Below are positions 1 through 12,201 of a stretch of 64,000 bases of DNA, one piece after another. This DNA is from Myoxocephalus aenaeus (Eukaryota; Chordata; Actinopteri; Perciformes; Cottidae). Numbering within the stretch: the stretch's first letter is position 1; each line of letters opens with the position of its first letter. The DNA lies in assembly GCA_038501785.1 (NCBI GenBank), contig JBAMJR010000184.1, forward strand, positions 1 through 64,000. The letters run 5' to 3'. The notes beneath the pieces were generated by a model. The model worked only from the letters and a program-made list of their open reading frames with translations. It searched no databases and was not told the DNA's origin. The position numbers and the translations under genes are program-made.

Positions 1-1022
1 CGTCTATGGTTCTGTGTTCTACGTCTATGGTTCTGTGTTCTATACATCTATGGTTCTGTGTTCTACGTCTATGGTTCTGTGTTCTATACGTCTATGGTTC
101 TGTGTTCTATACATCTATGGTTCTGTGTTCTACGTCTATGGTTCGGTGTTCTACGTCTATGGTTCTGTGTTCTATACGTCTATGGTTCGGTGTTCTACGT
201 CTATGGTTCTGTGTTCTATACGTCTATGGTTCTGTGTTCTACGTCTATGGTTCTGTGTTCTACTTCTATGGTTCTGTTTTCTATACGTCTATGGTTCTGT
301 GTTCTATACGTCTATGGTTCTGTGTTCTATACGTCTATGGTTCTGTGTTCTACGTCTATGGTTCTGTTTTCTATACGTCTATGGTTCTGTTTTCTATACA
401 TCTATGGTTCTGTGTTCTATACGTCTATGGTTCTGTGTTCTACGTCTATGGTTCTGTTTTCTATACGTCTATGGTTCTGTGTTCTATACGTCTATGGTTC
501 TGTTTTCTATACGTCTATGGTTCTGTGTTCTATATGTCTATGGTTCTGTGTTCTACGTCTATGGTTCTGTGTTCTATACGTCTATGGTTCTGTGTTCTAT
601 ACGTCTATGGTTCTGTGTTCTACGTCTATGGTTCTGTTTTCTATACGTCTATGGTTCTGTGTTCTATACGTCTATGGTTCTGTTTTCTATACGTCTATGG
701 TTCTGTGTTCTATATGTCTATGGTTCTGTGTTCTACGTCTATGGTTCTGTGTTCTATACGTCTATGGTTCTGTGTTCTACATCTATGGTTCTGTGTTCTA
801 TACGTCTATGGTTCTGTGTTCTATACGTCTATGGTTCTGTGTTCTATATGTCTATGGTTCTGTGTTCTACGTCTATGGTTCTGTGTTCTATACGTCTATG
901 GTTCTGTGTTCTACATCTATGGTTCTGTGTTCTATACGTCTATGGTTCTGTGTTCTATACGTCTATGGTTCTGTGTTCTATACGTCTATGGTTCTGTGTT
1001 CTACGTCTATGGTTCTGTGTTC
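1..1022. repeat. Minisatellite, 21/23-bp unit, cut by window edge
   Basis: Tandem copies of a unit built on CTATGGTTCTGTGTTCTA, in a 21-bp form and a 23-bp form that has an extra AT before the ACGT. About 45 copies by length. Occasional substitutions (GTTTT for GTGTT, CGGTG for CTGTG) mark diverged copies. The unit has no stop codon in any plus frame, so three overlapping reading frames of about 350 codons run through it; they are not genes. The array runs off the left edge. Confidence 0.95.
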
Positions 1023-1062
1023 AGACCCAATCCAACCATCCTGTACCTTGTACCCTTTGACC

Positions 1063-1113
1063 CAGTGCACTGGCTCAGTGGTGTTCAACACACACCACTG
1101 AGCCAGTGCACTG
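1063..1113. repeat. Perfect inverted repeat, 22-bp arms, 7-nt loop
   Basis: Arm 1063-1084 (CAGTGCACTGGCTCAGTGGTGT without its last two bases is the core) is exactly complementary to 1092-1113. The loop is 1085-1091. It lies 40 bp after the end of the 21/23-bp array. Confidence 0.9.
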
Positions 1114-1473
1114 TTCTTCATTCCCATGAACACACACACCTTTGTTTATTTAGTTTAGAGTAATAAAAGTATAAGGAACAGTGTGTAACATTTAGAGGGA
1201 TTAATTGGCAGCAATGGAATATAATATTCATACCTGTGTTTTAGCTTAACTAAAGTAATAAAGATATCTCTACCTTAGGGCCACCGTAGTTCTCCAACAG
1301 GCTGGTGAAGGGTGAGCAGAGGGTCATGTTGCTGCTTGCTATCTTCCACCTCACCACTAGATGGCGCTAGATCTCACACAGTGATCCTGTAGCTCAGTGT
1401 TTTTCAACCTTTTTGAGCACATTTTCTACAATAACAAAATCCTGCGGGACACCAACAACCAAAAAAGTTACAA
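1114..1473. other. Non-coding, possible degraded hAT-like end
   Basis: No gene is seen. The stretch CAGTGTTTTTCAACCTTTTT near 1395 resembles the terminal inverted repeat of hAT-type MITEs. A matching right end was not found, so this is only suggestive. The 49-bp array begins immediately afterwards. Confidence 0.35.
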
Positions 1474-2447
1474 AATGTCACATTGTAGCATCATACAGCA
1501 TTTATAGTAGGTAATTATTATTAATGTCACATTGTAGCATCATACAGCATTTATGGTAGGTAATTATTATTAATGTCACATTGTAGCATCATACAGCATT
1601 TATAGTAGGTAATTATTATTAATGTCACATTGTAGCATCATACAGCATTTATAGTAGGTAATTATTATTAATGTCACATTGTAGCATCATACAGCATTTA
1701 TAGTAGGTAATTATTATTAATGTCACATTGTAGCATCATACAGCATTTATGGTAGGTAATTATTATTAATGTCACATTGTAGCATCATACAGCATTTATG
1801 GTAGGTAATTATTATTAATGTCACATTGTAGCATCATACAGCATTTATAGTAGGTAATTATTATTAATGTCACATTGTAGCATCATACAGCATTTATGGT
1901 AGGTAATTATTATTAATGTCACATTGTAGCATCATACAGCATTTATGGTAGGTAATTATTATTAATGTCACATTGTAGCATCATACAGTATATATGGTAG
2001 GTAATTATTATTAATGTCACATTGTAGCATCATACAGTATATATGGTAGGTAATTATTATTAATGTCACATTGTAGCATCATACAGTATATATGGTAGGT
2101 AATTATTATTAATGTCACATTGTAGCATCATACAGTATATATGGTAGGTAATTATTATTAATGTCACATTGTAGCATAATACAGTATATATGGTAGGTAA
2201 TTATTATTAATGTCACATTGTAGCATCATACAGTATATATGGTAGGTAATTATTATTAATGTCACATTGTAGCATCATACAGTATATATGGTAGGTAATT
2301 ATTATTAGTGTCACATTGTAGCATCATACAGTATATATGGTAGGTAATTATTATTAATGTCACATTGTAGCATCATACAGTATATATGGTAGGTAATTAT
2401 TATTAATGTCACATTGTAGCATCATACAGTATATATGGTAGGTAATT
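1474..2447. repeat. 49-bp minisatellite, about 20 copies, two variant blocks
   Basis: Unit of 49 bp containing TGTCACATTGTAGCATCATA and GGTAATTATTATTAA. Copies up to about 1985 carry CAGCATTTAT; later copies carry CAGTATATAT. The switch is clean, so the array consists of two separately amplified variant blocks. Confidence 0.95.
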
Positions 2448-2959
2448 GTTGCTCTACCTACTGGCATGGAAGAGTATTTAATAACTAGGCCAACCACTAT
2501 ATTGCAGCTCAAACGCTCAACAATGGAAAATGATTTGTGGCAACTAAATAATATTTTTTTGGACAGTAAAATTGGACATTTTCCCACGGCACAATCTCTG
2601 CTTTAAGGAACAGCTTGTGGAGGATAAATGAGACTCAGGACTATCAGCCAACAGGTTTTAGTCCTGTGAGAAGACTATTTTTACCCTTCGTTGACTTATT
2701 ATTCCCTGTTTTTGTATTGTTGTTTTTTGTATATATTTACTGTCCTCGCTAATGTTCTAATGTTCAATGTTTACTTTTGACAATGTATTTAAAATCCTAA
2801 GGAATTGTCTCGTCACTTTGATCAAACATGGATGTGGAAGCACTTTTATTTTAAAATCAGTTTTTTTTCATGAATTAAATCTCATTCACATTTACTTTCA
2901 ACATAACATTATAATAAATGTAGTAGACAGTGCAGCTCCAAGTCCTGTCAAAGGTGACA

Positions 2960-3009
<50 letters not shown>

Positions 3010-3080
3010 CATAAACAGACCTGATAAACTGTGTGTTGTTCAGGTGTTCATGGTAAAGGTGAATGTCTCTCTGTCTCCAG
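2448..3080. other. Non-coding / intron, with (AAT)n microsatellite
   Basis: AT-rich DNA without a supported exon. It contains an (AAT)n microsatellite at about 2960-3009. It is probably intron of the plus-strand gene whose next exon starts at 3081. Confidence 0.5.
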
Positions 3081-3371
3081 ACGCTCGTTCCAGCTGAGAG
3101 ACTCTGAGCACAAAGACCCCTCAGCTCTCATCAAAGTGGTAAGAGACCTTTGACCTTTCTCAACTCCAGTCTGAGTTGTTGTGTTCATTTCAAACCATGA
3201 AACGTGGGAGAGGGCGGGAGCAAAGACCTTTAGTGTGGTGTTGATTGACAGGCGAAGCTGGAAGAAGTCATGGAGGAGAGAGAGAACCCCGTGATGAACG
3301 AGGCCCTGAACGATGAAACCAGTGAGTGTTCTGAACCCAAGAGACGAGCAGAATGTGGTCTCATCTCTTAC

Positions 3372-3464
<93 letters not shown>

Positions 3465-6400
3465 CAGACTTAAATCCTAGTAAAGGAAACACTGTGTCCT
3501 TCATTCCATGGAGGAGCCACTTGGAGGCGCCACAGAACCATGACGGTCAGTCTGCCTGATAAATATCAGTACATGTTCAACACACAAGCCACACAATAAA
3601 TGTCGCACATTAAATGTTCCACATGAAATGCTGAATATGAAATAATGAACATGGAATAATGAACATGGAATAATGAACATGAAATGCTGAACATGAAAGG
3701 TCTGGGTTGCGGCCCCTGAACGCCCCAATAATAATTGCTAATCATTCGGTCCGATTAAAAAAACCATAAGGTTTTTCAGCTGAGTGTGTGTGTGTGTGTG
3801 TGTGTGTCCTCAGATGGTCAGGCCAATGGCGTCTCAGCAGTGAAGGACACAGCCAGTCATTCTGAAACTGTTGGAGGTATTTTATTTTAACACAACTTAA
3901 CGATCTCTTTTTATTAGTTCTGACTTGTTACTACATTTCCCATGATGCTTGACTCCCACTGCGCTGTGTGTGTTCAGAGTCCAATGGTGAAGAGGAAAGC
4001 TCCGCCCCCTTCACTCTGTGGAGGACCCACCTGAACCCAGGTCTGTACTTCACCAAACAAGAGCCGGTGGTTCGAGCGCCCAGTTCGCGTACGAACGCCT
4101 AAAGTGGCATTAAACCAGTGGTTCTCAAACTGTGGGGCGTGACCCTCTAGTGGGGCGTGGGGGGATGCAGATATTTTTTTTTTTTTATACTTGAGAATTT
4201 ATTTAGGCGTTTTTACAATTTAACAAACAACAACCTTCAAAAGCAAGAAGGAATATAAGGAATTAACCATGCATCTGGCCAAGTGGGCCTTAAAGAAGGA
4301 AACAAATACAATTATTTAGCAGGTAAATAAGTGAAAATAAGTAAAAATAAGAAACAAAGCAGTCAAACAACCATGCAACACTTCAAAGGCATCGTCCGTC
4401 AATCGTGTCAACCATAAATTCATTCCAACATACAGGTATATTATACATTTTTATATTCAAAGAGTTATATTCACTGGGTTTCATTACCTTAGTTTTCAAC
4501 ATATGTATGGGGTTGCATCTTGGTGAAACTTAGTGCTTGTCTTTTTAAGAGATACAGAGGTTCTCGAGCCAACAAAGTCCAGAAACCTATGAGGTTAGGG
4601 AGGGCGAGTCATCTTGTCCATTTCCTTAATTTGACATATATTTTGTCCATTTTGTCCATCTAGCTATGTATATGTCCTTTCTCAGTCTCAGAAGGAAGGT
4701 CATTCTTTCCATCTCGTGGATTTCTTTAATTAGTCCAGTTTTCTGTTGAGGGTGGGTCGGTTTGTAACCAGTTACGAGTGATTGCTTTTTTTGCTGCTAC
4801 TGTTAATATTTTTAGGAGGTACCTGTCACTTCCTGTTATTTCTTCTGGTAGATCACCCAAATAAAGTGATTTGCATGTAAATGGAATCTGCTGCCCCAGA
4901 ATATGTTGCATCATTGTCCAAGTGCTCTCCCAGAATATTTTTATTTTAGTGCAGCTCCAGAAGATATGATGGTGGTTCGCTATCCCCTCCCCACAATTTC
5001 TCCAGCATGAGTGGTTTGTTGTAGTTAAGTAAGATTTCATTTTCGGGGTAATAAAGAAACGAACAAGGTTCTTCCAGCTGAATTCACGCCAGTACATAGA
5101 ACAGGAAGTAGAAAACACGGTTTCACACATATTCTCCCATTGCTGACTGGATATTTCATCTTCTAGTTCTTTCTCCCATCTCTCCTTGATATATGTTGTG
5201 GTAGCTCCCCTGCTTTTTGTAATTCCCTGATAAACCTTTGAAATGACTGATTTAGAGCTACTCGTGTATGCCTGTACTGCTAATTGTATTATTTCATTAT
5301 GTTCTATAGTTACTTCATGTTTCCGAATTTCTTTAAAAAAATAATGCCGTAATTGTAAATATCTGAAAAAATCCAACTTTTCCAAATTGAATTTTTCCTT
5401 CAGTGCCTGAAAACTTTGCAATGTGTTTTTCTCCATTATTGTGCAGAAAGCTGTAATACCTTGTTTTGTCCAATACCTGAATCTAGAATCTATATTATTT
5501 GGCCTAAATTCTGTATCATATTCAAGCCATCTGAGTTTTCTTAAATGGTTCCACAAATTGAATCGCTTTATAACTTCAAACCAGGTATGGAGGGTAAATG
5601 AGACAATGGGGTTCAGATGGTCACGATAAATTAACATTAGTTTGCGGTCTGCGATCATTGCTTGTACTGGGATACCTTTGCATTCATATTCCATCTCCTT
5701 CCATTTCGCCTCGTAGCCATTATCACACCAAAGAACTATTGTTTTTAATTGGGCAGAATAGAAATAGTCTTTAAGGTTAGGAAGGGACATACCACCTCTC
5801 TCCTTACTGATAATTAACGTGCTGTATTTAACCCGTGGCTTCTTCCCGTTCCAAATAAATCTTGAGATCTGTCTATCCCAATCCTGGAATTGTCTGGCTG
5901 GGATTTTAATTGGTAGCGACATAAATAAATACAGTAATCTAGGTAAAATGGACATCTTTATAATATCTATTCTCGCACTTAAATTCAATAGGGGTGTTGA
6001 CCAGTTACTTAGATCTTCTTTAATTTTTCTGTTTAAAATGTCATAGTTTTTTTATACAAGTCACCAGTACTGTGTGTTAACCAAATTCCAAGGTATTTGA
6101 TTGCCTTCTGAGACCAGTTAATGGGTATCCTTTGCTTCATAAGGGGTAGTGGATTGTAATTAAATGGTAATATTTGAGTTTTTTGCATATTTAGTATGTA
6201 TCCTGAATATGTACCGAATATGTCTAAGAGATCTAAGAGGTTAGGGAGGCAAACATCTGGATCACGGATATATAAAAGCACGTCATCGGCATATAGCGCT
6301 ATTTTATGTTCCTTATTATCTATCAGAATTCCTTTTATATCGCAGTGTTCTCTTATTACTTGTGCCAGGGGTTCCATGTAAAGTGCAAAAAGGGTTGGGG

Positions 6401-8522
6401 AGAGGGGGCACCCCTGACGGGTCGATCTTTCCAATTTTATTCGGTCAGTAAGACGTCCATTTATTTTTATTCTTGCTGTCGGGGCCGAATATAGGGCTTT
6501 AATACTGTTAATTGACTTTTCAGCAAAACCAAATCGTTCTAAAACCAAAAACAAATATTCCCAGCTCACGCAGTCAAAAGCTTTTTCAGCATCTAGGCTG
6601 ACTAACACAGCCTTTGATTTGGATTTCCCGATATTTCCTATAATATGGAGTGAGCGTCTTATATTATCTTGGGTTTGTCGTCCCTGCACAAAACCGGTTT
6701 GGTCGCTGTCAATTAGATCAGGGATGAAGGTTTCCATTCTCCTAGACATGATAGATGCATACAGTTTGTAGTCCTGATTTAAAATCGAAATCGGTCTGTA
6801 TGAACTGCATAACATTTTATTCTTGCCTTCCTTTGGGATGACATAAATTATAGCTTCACTCCAAGAAGGTGGAGTTGACATTTTTTCAAGTGTCCAATTA
6901 AAGGAGTTCATAAGTACTGGGGTCAGCTCTTCTTTAAAGATCTTATACCATTCAGCTGGAAAACCGTCACTTCCTGGTGTCTTATTGTTTTTTAATTTTT
7001 TCACTGCATTCTCCAATTCTTTTTGGGTAATCTGTCGAGTCAAGTTATCATTCTGGTGTTTTCCAATTGCGGGCAGGTCTATAGATTTTAGGAATGATTC
7101 TATATTCTCTTTAGTTTCCAGTTTGGGTTGAGAGTACAGGGTTTTGTAATATGTTTGGAATGCAGTGTCGATCTCATCCAAGTTATTACTTATTTGTCCT
7201 GATTCCGGATCAAGTATTTTATATATGGAGTGTGTGATCTGTTTTTTCCGTATTTTCTTAGCTAGTAATTTTGTAGCTTTCGGACCTATTTCGTAATATG
7301 TTTGTTTTAAGAACTTGTATTTTTTCTCTGTTTCTTCTTTATAAATGTCCAAGATCAGGTTTTTAATTACCTTAACTTTGGTCAACATTTGAGTGTCCCG
7401 AGTCTCGGCGTGTTGTTTTTCCAGTTCTTTTAGGTTCTTTTCCAGGCAGATATTTTTTTATATATATAAATATGTTTTTAATAATCCCACAGTGGGGAAA
7501 TGAGTCTCTTTATGTCACCATCCTTAGTGATGAAGGAGCAGTGAGCTGCTGTGGAGCTCTGGGGCTTCAGGGTCTCATCAAGGACACTTCAACATGAAAC
7601 TATGGAGACCAGGGATCGAACCAGCGACTTTGTGGTTTCAGGACGACCACTCTCTCCATGAGCTACATGATAACTTCACATGGTACAAAAGTACAAAGTA
7701 CACGGACATAAAACCTCATTACTAAACACATGGAGAAAGGCCTGTACTTCATGGAAACGCCGTTACCAGGTCACGCTGCGCGTGCACGACTCGCCGATTC
7801 TTGGCGTTTTGTTGGGGCGGTGGGGCGTGAACATTTTTTTCTTCCTTCAAAGTGGGGCGTGACAAAAAAAGTTTGAGAACCACTGCATTAGAGGCTCTAT
7901 TTCCACACGAGCTGTGGTAAAGCGCTGCTCTCCTGGTTTTACGCTCGGCTGATTGGTCACAGAAACTTTGAGTGTCTTTGCAACACAAGGAGGGGCTTCC
8001 TGTCCCCAAGCATCTCACAATGAATGAGCCCTAAATATGTAAATATGCTTTCATCAGTGGACTGTTTGTGACGGTGATGTCTGAAAAAGCATCATCTCTC
8101 TCCTGAGAGGTTTTGCTTTATATGGAGAGAAAGAAGTTGGGATACAGTGAAAAGAGAAAAACTAATTTAATTGAAGAGAAAATGACATCATGTAGGAATA
8201 ATAAGTCCAATTTATCTGTCTTACAGATGTGGACATGTCCTCCGCTCCAGACAACGTCTCCACCGTCGGGGGAGGAGGGAGCGGCGGCGACGCGTCATCC
8301 GTGCTGACCAATCACGGGCCGGGGGAGGAGCCCGGCGTTTCCCCGGCAGCGACGGGGGATTCTGTCGACGTGAATTCAGTTTACGCACAGGTCAGCATGA
8401 AGGAGAGGCCGGCCACGCCCCCTGAGGAGGAGGAGGAGGAGGAGGAAGAGGAGGAGGAGGAGGAGGAGGAGGAGGAGGAGGAGGTGTCTGCTCCTCCTCT
8501 GCCCGGCAGACTGGAGGGATGA
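3081..8522 (+). CDS. 3' coding exons of an unidentified acidic-tailed protein
   Basis: Six consecutive exons share one reading frame with GT-AG junctions: 3081-3138, 3252-3321, 3468-3545, 3814-3876, 3978-4040 and 8227-8522 (stop TGA 8520-8522). The 5' part lies outside the window or was not recognised. The encoded tail starts RSFQLRDSEHKDPSALIKV, followed by a charged helical stretch (AKLEEVMEERENPVMNEA). It has two similar tryptophan motifs in different exons (PWRSHLEAP and LWRTHLNP), a Gly/Ser/Ala-rich segment, a tyrosine motif NSVYAQVSMKERP of the kind bound by SH2 or phosphatase domains, and about 20 glutamates encoded by (GAG)n. It ends PPLPGRLEG. The many small 58-78-bp exons suggest a scaffold or membrane-protein cytoplasmic tail. 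The convergent position next to nt5c2 is where mammals have CNNM2, but I do not recognise CNNM sequence here. A hAT/L1 nest occupies the last intron. Gene-hood is well supported; identity is open. Confidence 0.75.
3374..3464. repeat. (TG)n microsatellite abutting a 3' splice site
   Basis: About 45 TG units end three bases before the acceptor CAG of the exon starting at 3468, so the TG tract takes the place of the polypyrimidine tract. A shorter (TG)n at about 3786-3807 sits the same way ahead of the exon at 3814. Confidence 0.9.
4181..7445 (-). mobile_element. 5'-truncated L1-type LINE nested in hAT-like element
   Basis: The minus-strand LINE ends in a poly(A) tract (poly-T at about 4173-4186). 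It is bounded by a 14-bp duplication, GCAGATATTTTTTT, at 4167-4180 and 7446-7459, the mark of target-primed insertion. Only the 3' half of ORF2 and the 3' untranslated region remain; the endonuclease and ORF1 are missing. After its 5' edge (7460-7680) come 220 bp of other repeat-like DNA and then the host element's right end. Confidence 0.85.
4726..7388 (-). pseudogene. LINE ORF2 reverse transcriptase, frameshifted
   Basis: Two minus-strand reading frames, 7388-6033 and 5988-4726, are consecutive parts of one L1-type ORF2. The first holds reverse transcriptase signatures: TPGSDGFPAEWYK, SYRPISILNQDYK, TGFVQGRQTQDNIRR, DAEKAFDCVSWEYLF, RQGCPLSPTLFALYMEPLA and the catalytic box ALYADDVLLY. The second carries the C-terminal region with CWRNCGEGIANHHHIFWSC, a Cys/His cluster typical of the C-terminus of L1 ORF2. 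A frameshift near 6000-6035 separates them and the N-terminus is lost, so the copy is inactive. Relation to the fish L1/Tx1 group is inferred from motif style. Confidence 0.85.
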
Positions 8523-8624
8523 TGAGGATGATGAGGATGATGAAAGGACAGAGGATGATGGAAGCAGCTAAAGGACGAAACCGTGTTGGGAAGGTCACTT
8601 CTGAAAGTAATAGGTTACAGAGTG

Positions 8625-9023
8625 ATGCTGCGTTCACAACAAAAGCGTAGATTACTCGCAAAGTCAATGCACAGACGCGAATAGTTGCGAAAAAGCAAAT
8701 TTTCCGCGAACGAGGCGAGAAAGTGTTGCGAAAAATTTGCTTTTTTGCAACGCAAAAAGTTTAAATATTTCAACTCGAGCTAAAAATTGGCCTGACGCTG
8801 AATAAACCAGACATGATGGAGTTTGATGTTCCCACGTTTGTGGGGCTTCCACAACAAGTATAAAGCAGAACTAGTGGTTATTTCCATGGTGGATGGCGGA
8901 AACGGTAACTGTTTCCACGGAGTTAAGCCACGCCCCCTTTCCGGCGCAAAAAGGCGAATGACACGAATTTACCACATAAAGTCGAGCGGACATTTCGCAA
9001 CGCTTTTGGTGTGAACGCAGCAT
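8625..9023. mobile_element. MITE with ATGCTGCGTTCAC termini
   Basis: Begins ATGCTGCGTTCAC and ends GTGAACGCAGCAT, an inverted repeat that continues inward imperfectly (AAAAGCG.../...CGCTTTT). No coding capacity. A second copy in reverse orientation, missing one end, lies at about 13680-13940 in nt5c2. Confidence 0.8.
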
Positions 9024-10035
9024 TGCCCTGGGAAAAAAGTATTTAAACTACTTCATCAAAGTGATGTAACTTACTACATTTCATTACTTCTTCAACACTT
9101 TTCTTTAACTGGGTTTGATCGAGTATTTTGACGTTGACGTCATTTTTTTTCCAGCTCCTAACAAATAAAAGAAGCTTTACCGGGAACATTAAGGCCGAGT
9201 TCTTTTAATGATTCAGAAGGAAGATGTTGGATTACCAGACACTCGTCCTCCGTCATGTTTTCCTTTGGCCTGGCGTGCGCTCCTCTCTTGCGCCGCACGT
9301 TCTTCTCGCGGTATTTAGGATTACATAAAAGACTATAAGAAGTGACGTCACCCGCTGCTTTGTGGACTGATGTCATGAAGCCTCCAGTTCGCCATCTTGG
9401 ATCACGGCCGTCACCATCTTGTTTTATAACTGATTAACGGAAGTTTTCCATATTTGGAATTTGGAAACAATCCCAAACCACATTCAGCATGTGAGTGCGT
9501 GCTGCCAGGCGGCTGCAGCCTCTCTGGACGTGCAGCCACAGCCTGGTGCAAACGGAAAATGATATATCTGTTTTGTAATCACCAACGTTTTGATTAATGT
9601 AATTATATTGTTCTCATTAGTAGAAACATCTTGATAATAAAATGATGATAATCATGCCAAGGGGTCCTGTTTTTATTCTCATACCAAACAGACAAAAGGA
9701 GGAACGGCTTCACAAGGATTTAGTTTGAAAACATGGAGGAAGAGGAGGAGGAGGAAGGTTGGTGAGGAAAGAAGAAGCACGGCATGAATGTTTAGTTCAT
9801 TATTGTTTCAGATGTTGATAAAGACTGAACAAGAAAGTATAATTCATCTGTTTTATAGTTTTACATTTTGGAAAGACCAAATTGTGCAAAACAACACATG
9901 AAATTAAAATAGAAGTAAAACTGTTGTCACTCATTTTGAAAGCAGTGATAAGAGTTTATGCTCTAGTGTTAGTCTTTTCTTCCTAAAGAAACTTTCCCTA
10001 ACTCAACCCCATCTTTCAAGTTGGTTTTAATTTAA
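9024..10035. other. 3' flank of the unidentified gene
   Basis: No supported exon. An AATAAA at 9636-9641 on the plus strand is a possible polyadenylation signal about 1.1 kb past the stop at 8522. A GAGGAGGAG-rich patch occurs near 9735. A minus-strand open frame of 72 codons at 9158-9376 has no recognisable motif. Confidence 0.4.
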
Positions 10036-10038
10036 ACT

Positions 10039-10545
<507 letters not shown>

Positions 10546-12165
10546 TATTATACTTATACTTATTATTAGTTGTAGTATTGCTATTATTATTCTTGATACA
10601 ACATTCTGATGTTTCTTTTAATTGGTATGTTTATACTTTATTACAACTTATGTTTGAACACGTTTTAAATGTTTTGTTATATTGTCAACATATCACATTG
10701 TTTATGTCTGACTTTATTTATCCAAAAGTAGGAGGAATGATGATTAAAATCAGTAAACAGCCTTTACAGTGGTCATCTTGTAGCTTAAGGCCAAACCAAC
10801 GTGCTCTCTGTTTGTAGCCCATAAACACACATTAAACATAAACATACTGGTTGGCTTCAGGGGGTTTCTAGAAAACTGAAAAGCGTTCATCATATTTCTG
10901 TTTCATCGTCAGGATGATGAATTGTCGTAGTGCATAAAACCACCAGAAGAGAGCGGCGCCCTCCTGTGGATCCTCTGAGCCTTCAGGCCTGTTTGGTCCT
11001 GAAGAGTCTCCTCTGGTTTCCCTCTGATGAGGAAGTGATCTGATTGGCTGCTTTTCCTTTTGACCATGTTAACAATGACGTGTCAGTATTTATTTAGTTC
11101 TAGCCTTGTGAAGGTCACTCTGGGCTCTGGGTAACTTGTTCACTAGTTAATTACAAACAGTCGATTTGATTAGTGGAGAGAATAAGCAGCTGATGTATCC
11201 ATAATGAAAATAATCAGTATATGGTCAAAAATACAGTTCCAAGGAAATTAAAGTTACTCCAAAACCATCCTATTGTTAGGCCTCTGCTCGAAAACGTCAT
11301 ACCCAAACTAAAAAGGTGTATCTCTGTAACCACTAGGGCTGTTTGAATAATGTGGTGTTATAATAAAAGAGTATAATGTGAGATTTTGTTCAGAAGTGTA
11401 AATATCAGTCTATATGTTACTGGTTATGAGTAAATGAAGAAGTGAATTATGCAGTTTTTATAGCAATATCTGCCGTAGGGTTAAGGAGTTTTTACAGTGT
11501 GGTATAAGTATTTTTACTGTATCACATTATTTTACAGTGTAATTACTCAATGGAGGAGAAAATATCTTTGACTGGAATAAATAGAAACTCGTCACAATAT
11601 CCAGTCATAACATTTATTACAAACATCGACCAGGTTTAAAATAAAACGTCAACACATGCATTATAAATGTTTAATAAAAACTCATTCATTTGGTTCACTG
11701 TCGGTTAGTCCAAGGCCAGCTTTAGTTACGGACCTTTGGTTCCAGCAGTCTGCTGGAGCTCCCAACATCCCATAATGATCCAGAGAACCAACACAAGGTC
11801 AAACAATGGCGTCAGCAGGACAGCGGAGGCGTCTAACAGCAGAAGCCGACATTCTCTCCAGAAGAGCACATAATACTGCAGCCTCAGCACTTTTACTACT
11901 AAACACATTATTGCACGCTCATCATGTGGACAGTATGTGTGTGGAGGCCTAACTAGCTAACTAGCTAACTAGCCAACTAGCTAAGCGTCAAAACGATGAG
12001 CTAGTTAGTACTTTAGAGTCATCTGGACTAATCTCATAGTTACAGTTCATTATGTCATACATTTAACCGTTCACTTAAAGGAGCAGGACACAACATTCAG
12101 AGCATGAGATTAATATGAATACAAACAGCTACTTGATACCTGAGCAGAGAACCAAGTCTCTCTCC

Positions 12166-12201
<36 letters not shown>

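Larger units (their letters stand above)
4116..7885. mobile_element. hAT-like non-autonomous element hosting a LINE
   Basis: Left end CAGTGGTTCTCAAACT at 4116 and its inverted match AGTTTGAGAACCACTG ending at 7885 form terminal inverted repeats, followed inward on both sides by GGGGCGTGAC-like sequence. The flanks CATTAAAC (4108-4115) and CATTAGAG (7886-7893) fit an aged 8-bp target duplication (6 of 8). No hAT transposase is seen. Most of the length is a nested L1-type LINE. The element lies in the last intron of the unidentified gene. Confidence 0.8.

Noticed and set aside
6..1163. Three overlapping 350-codon open frames
   Set aside because: They arise because the 21/23-bp unit contains no stop codon in any phase; the peptides are pure repeats.
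3081..8522. Calling the left gene cnnm2 from synteny
   Set aside because: Position and orientation fit, but none of the translated exons shows sequence I can recognise as CNNM; naming it would rest on position alone.
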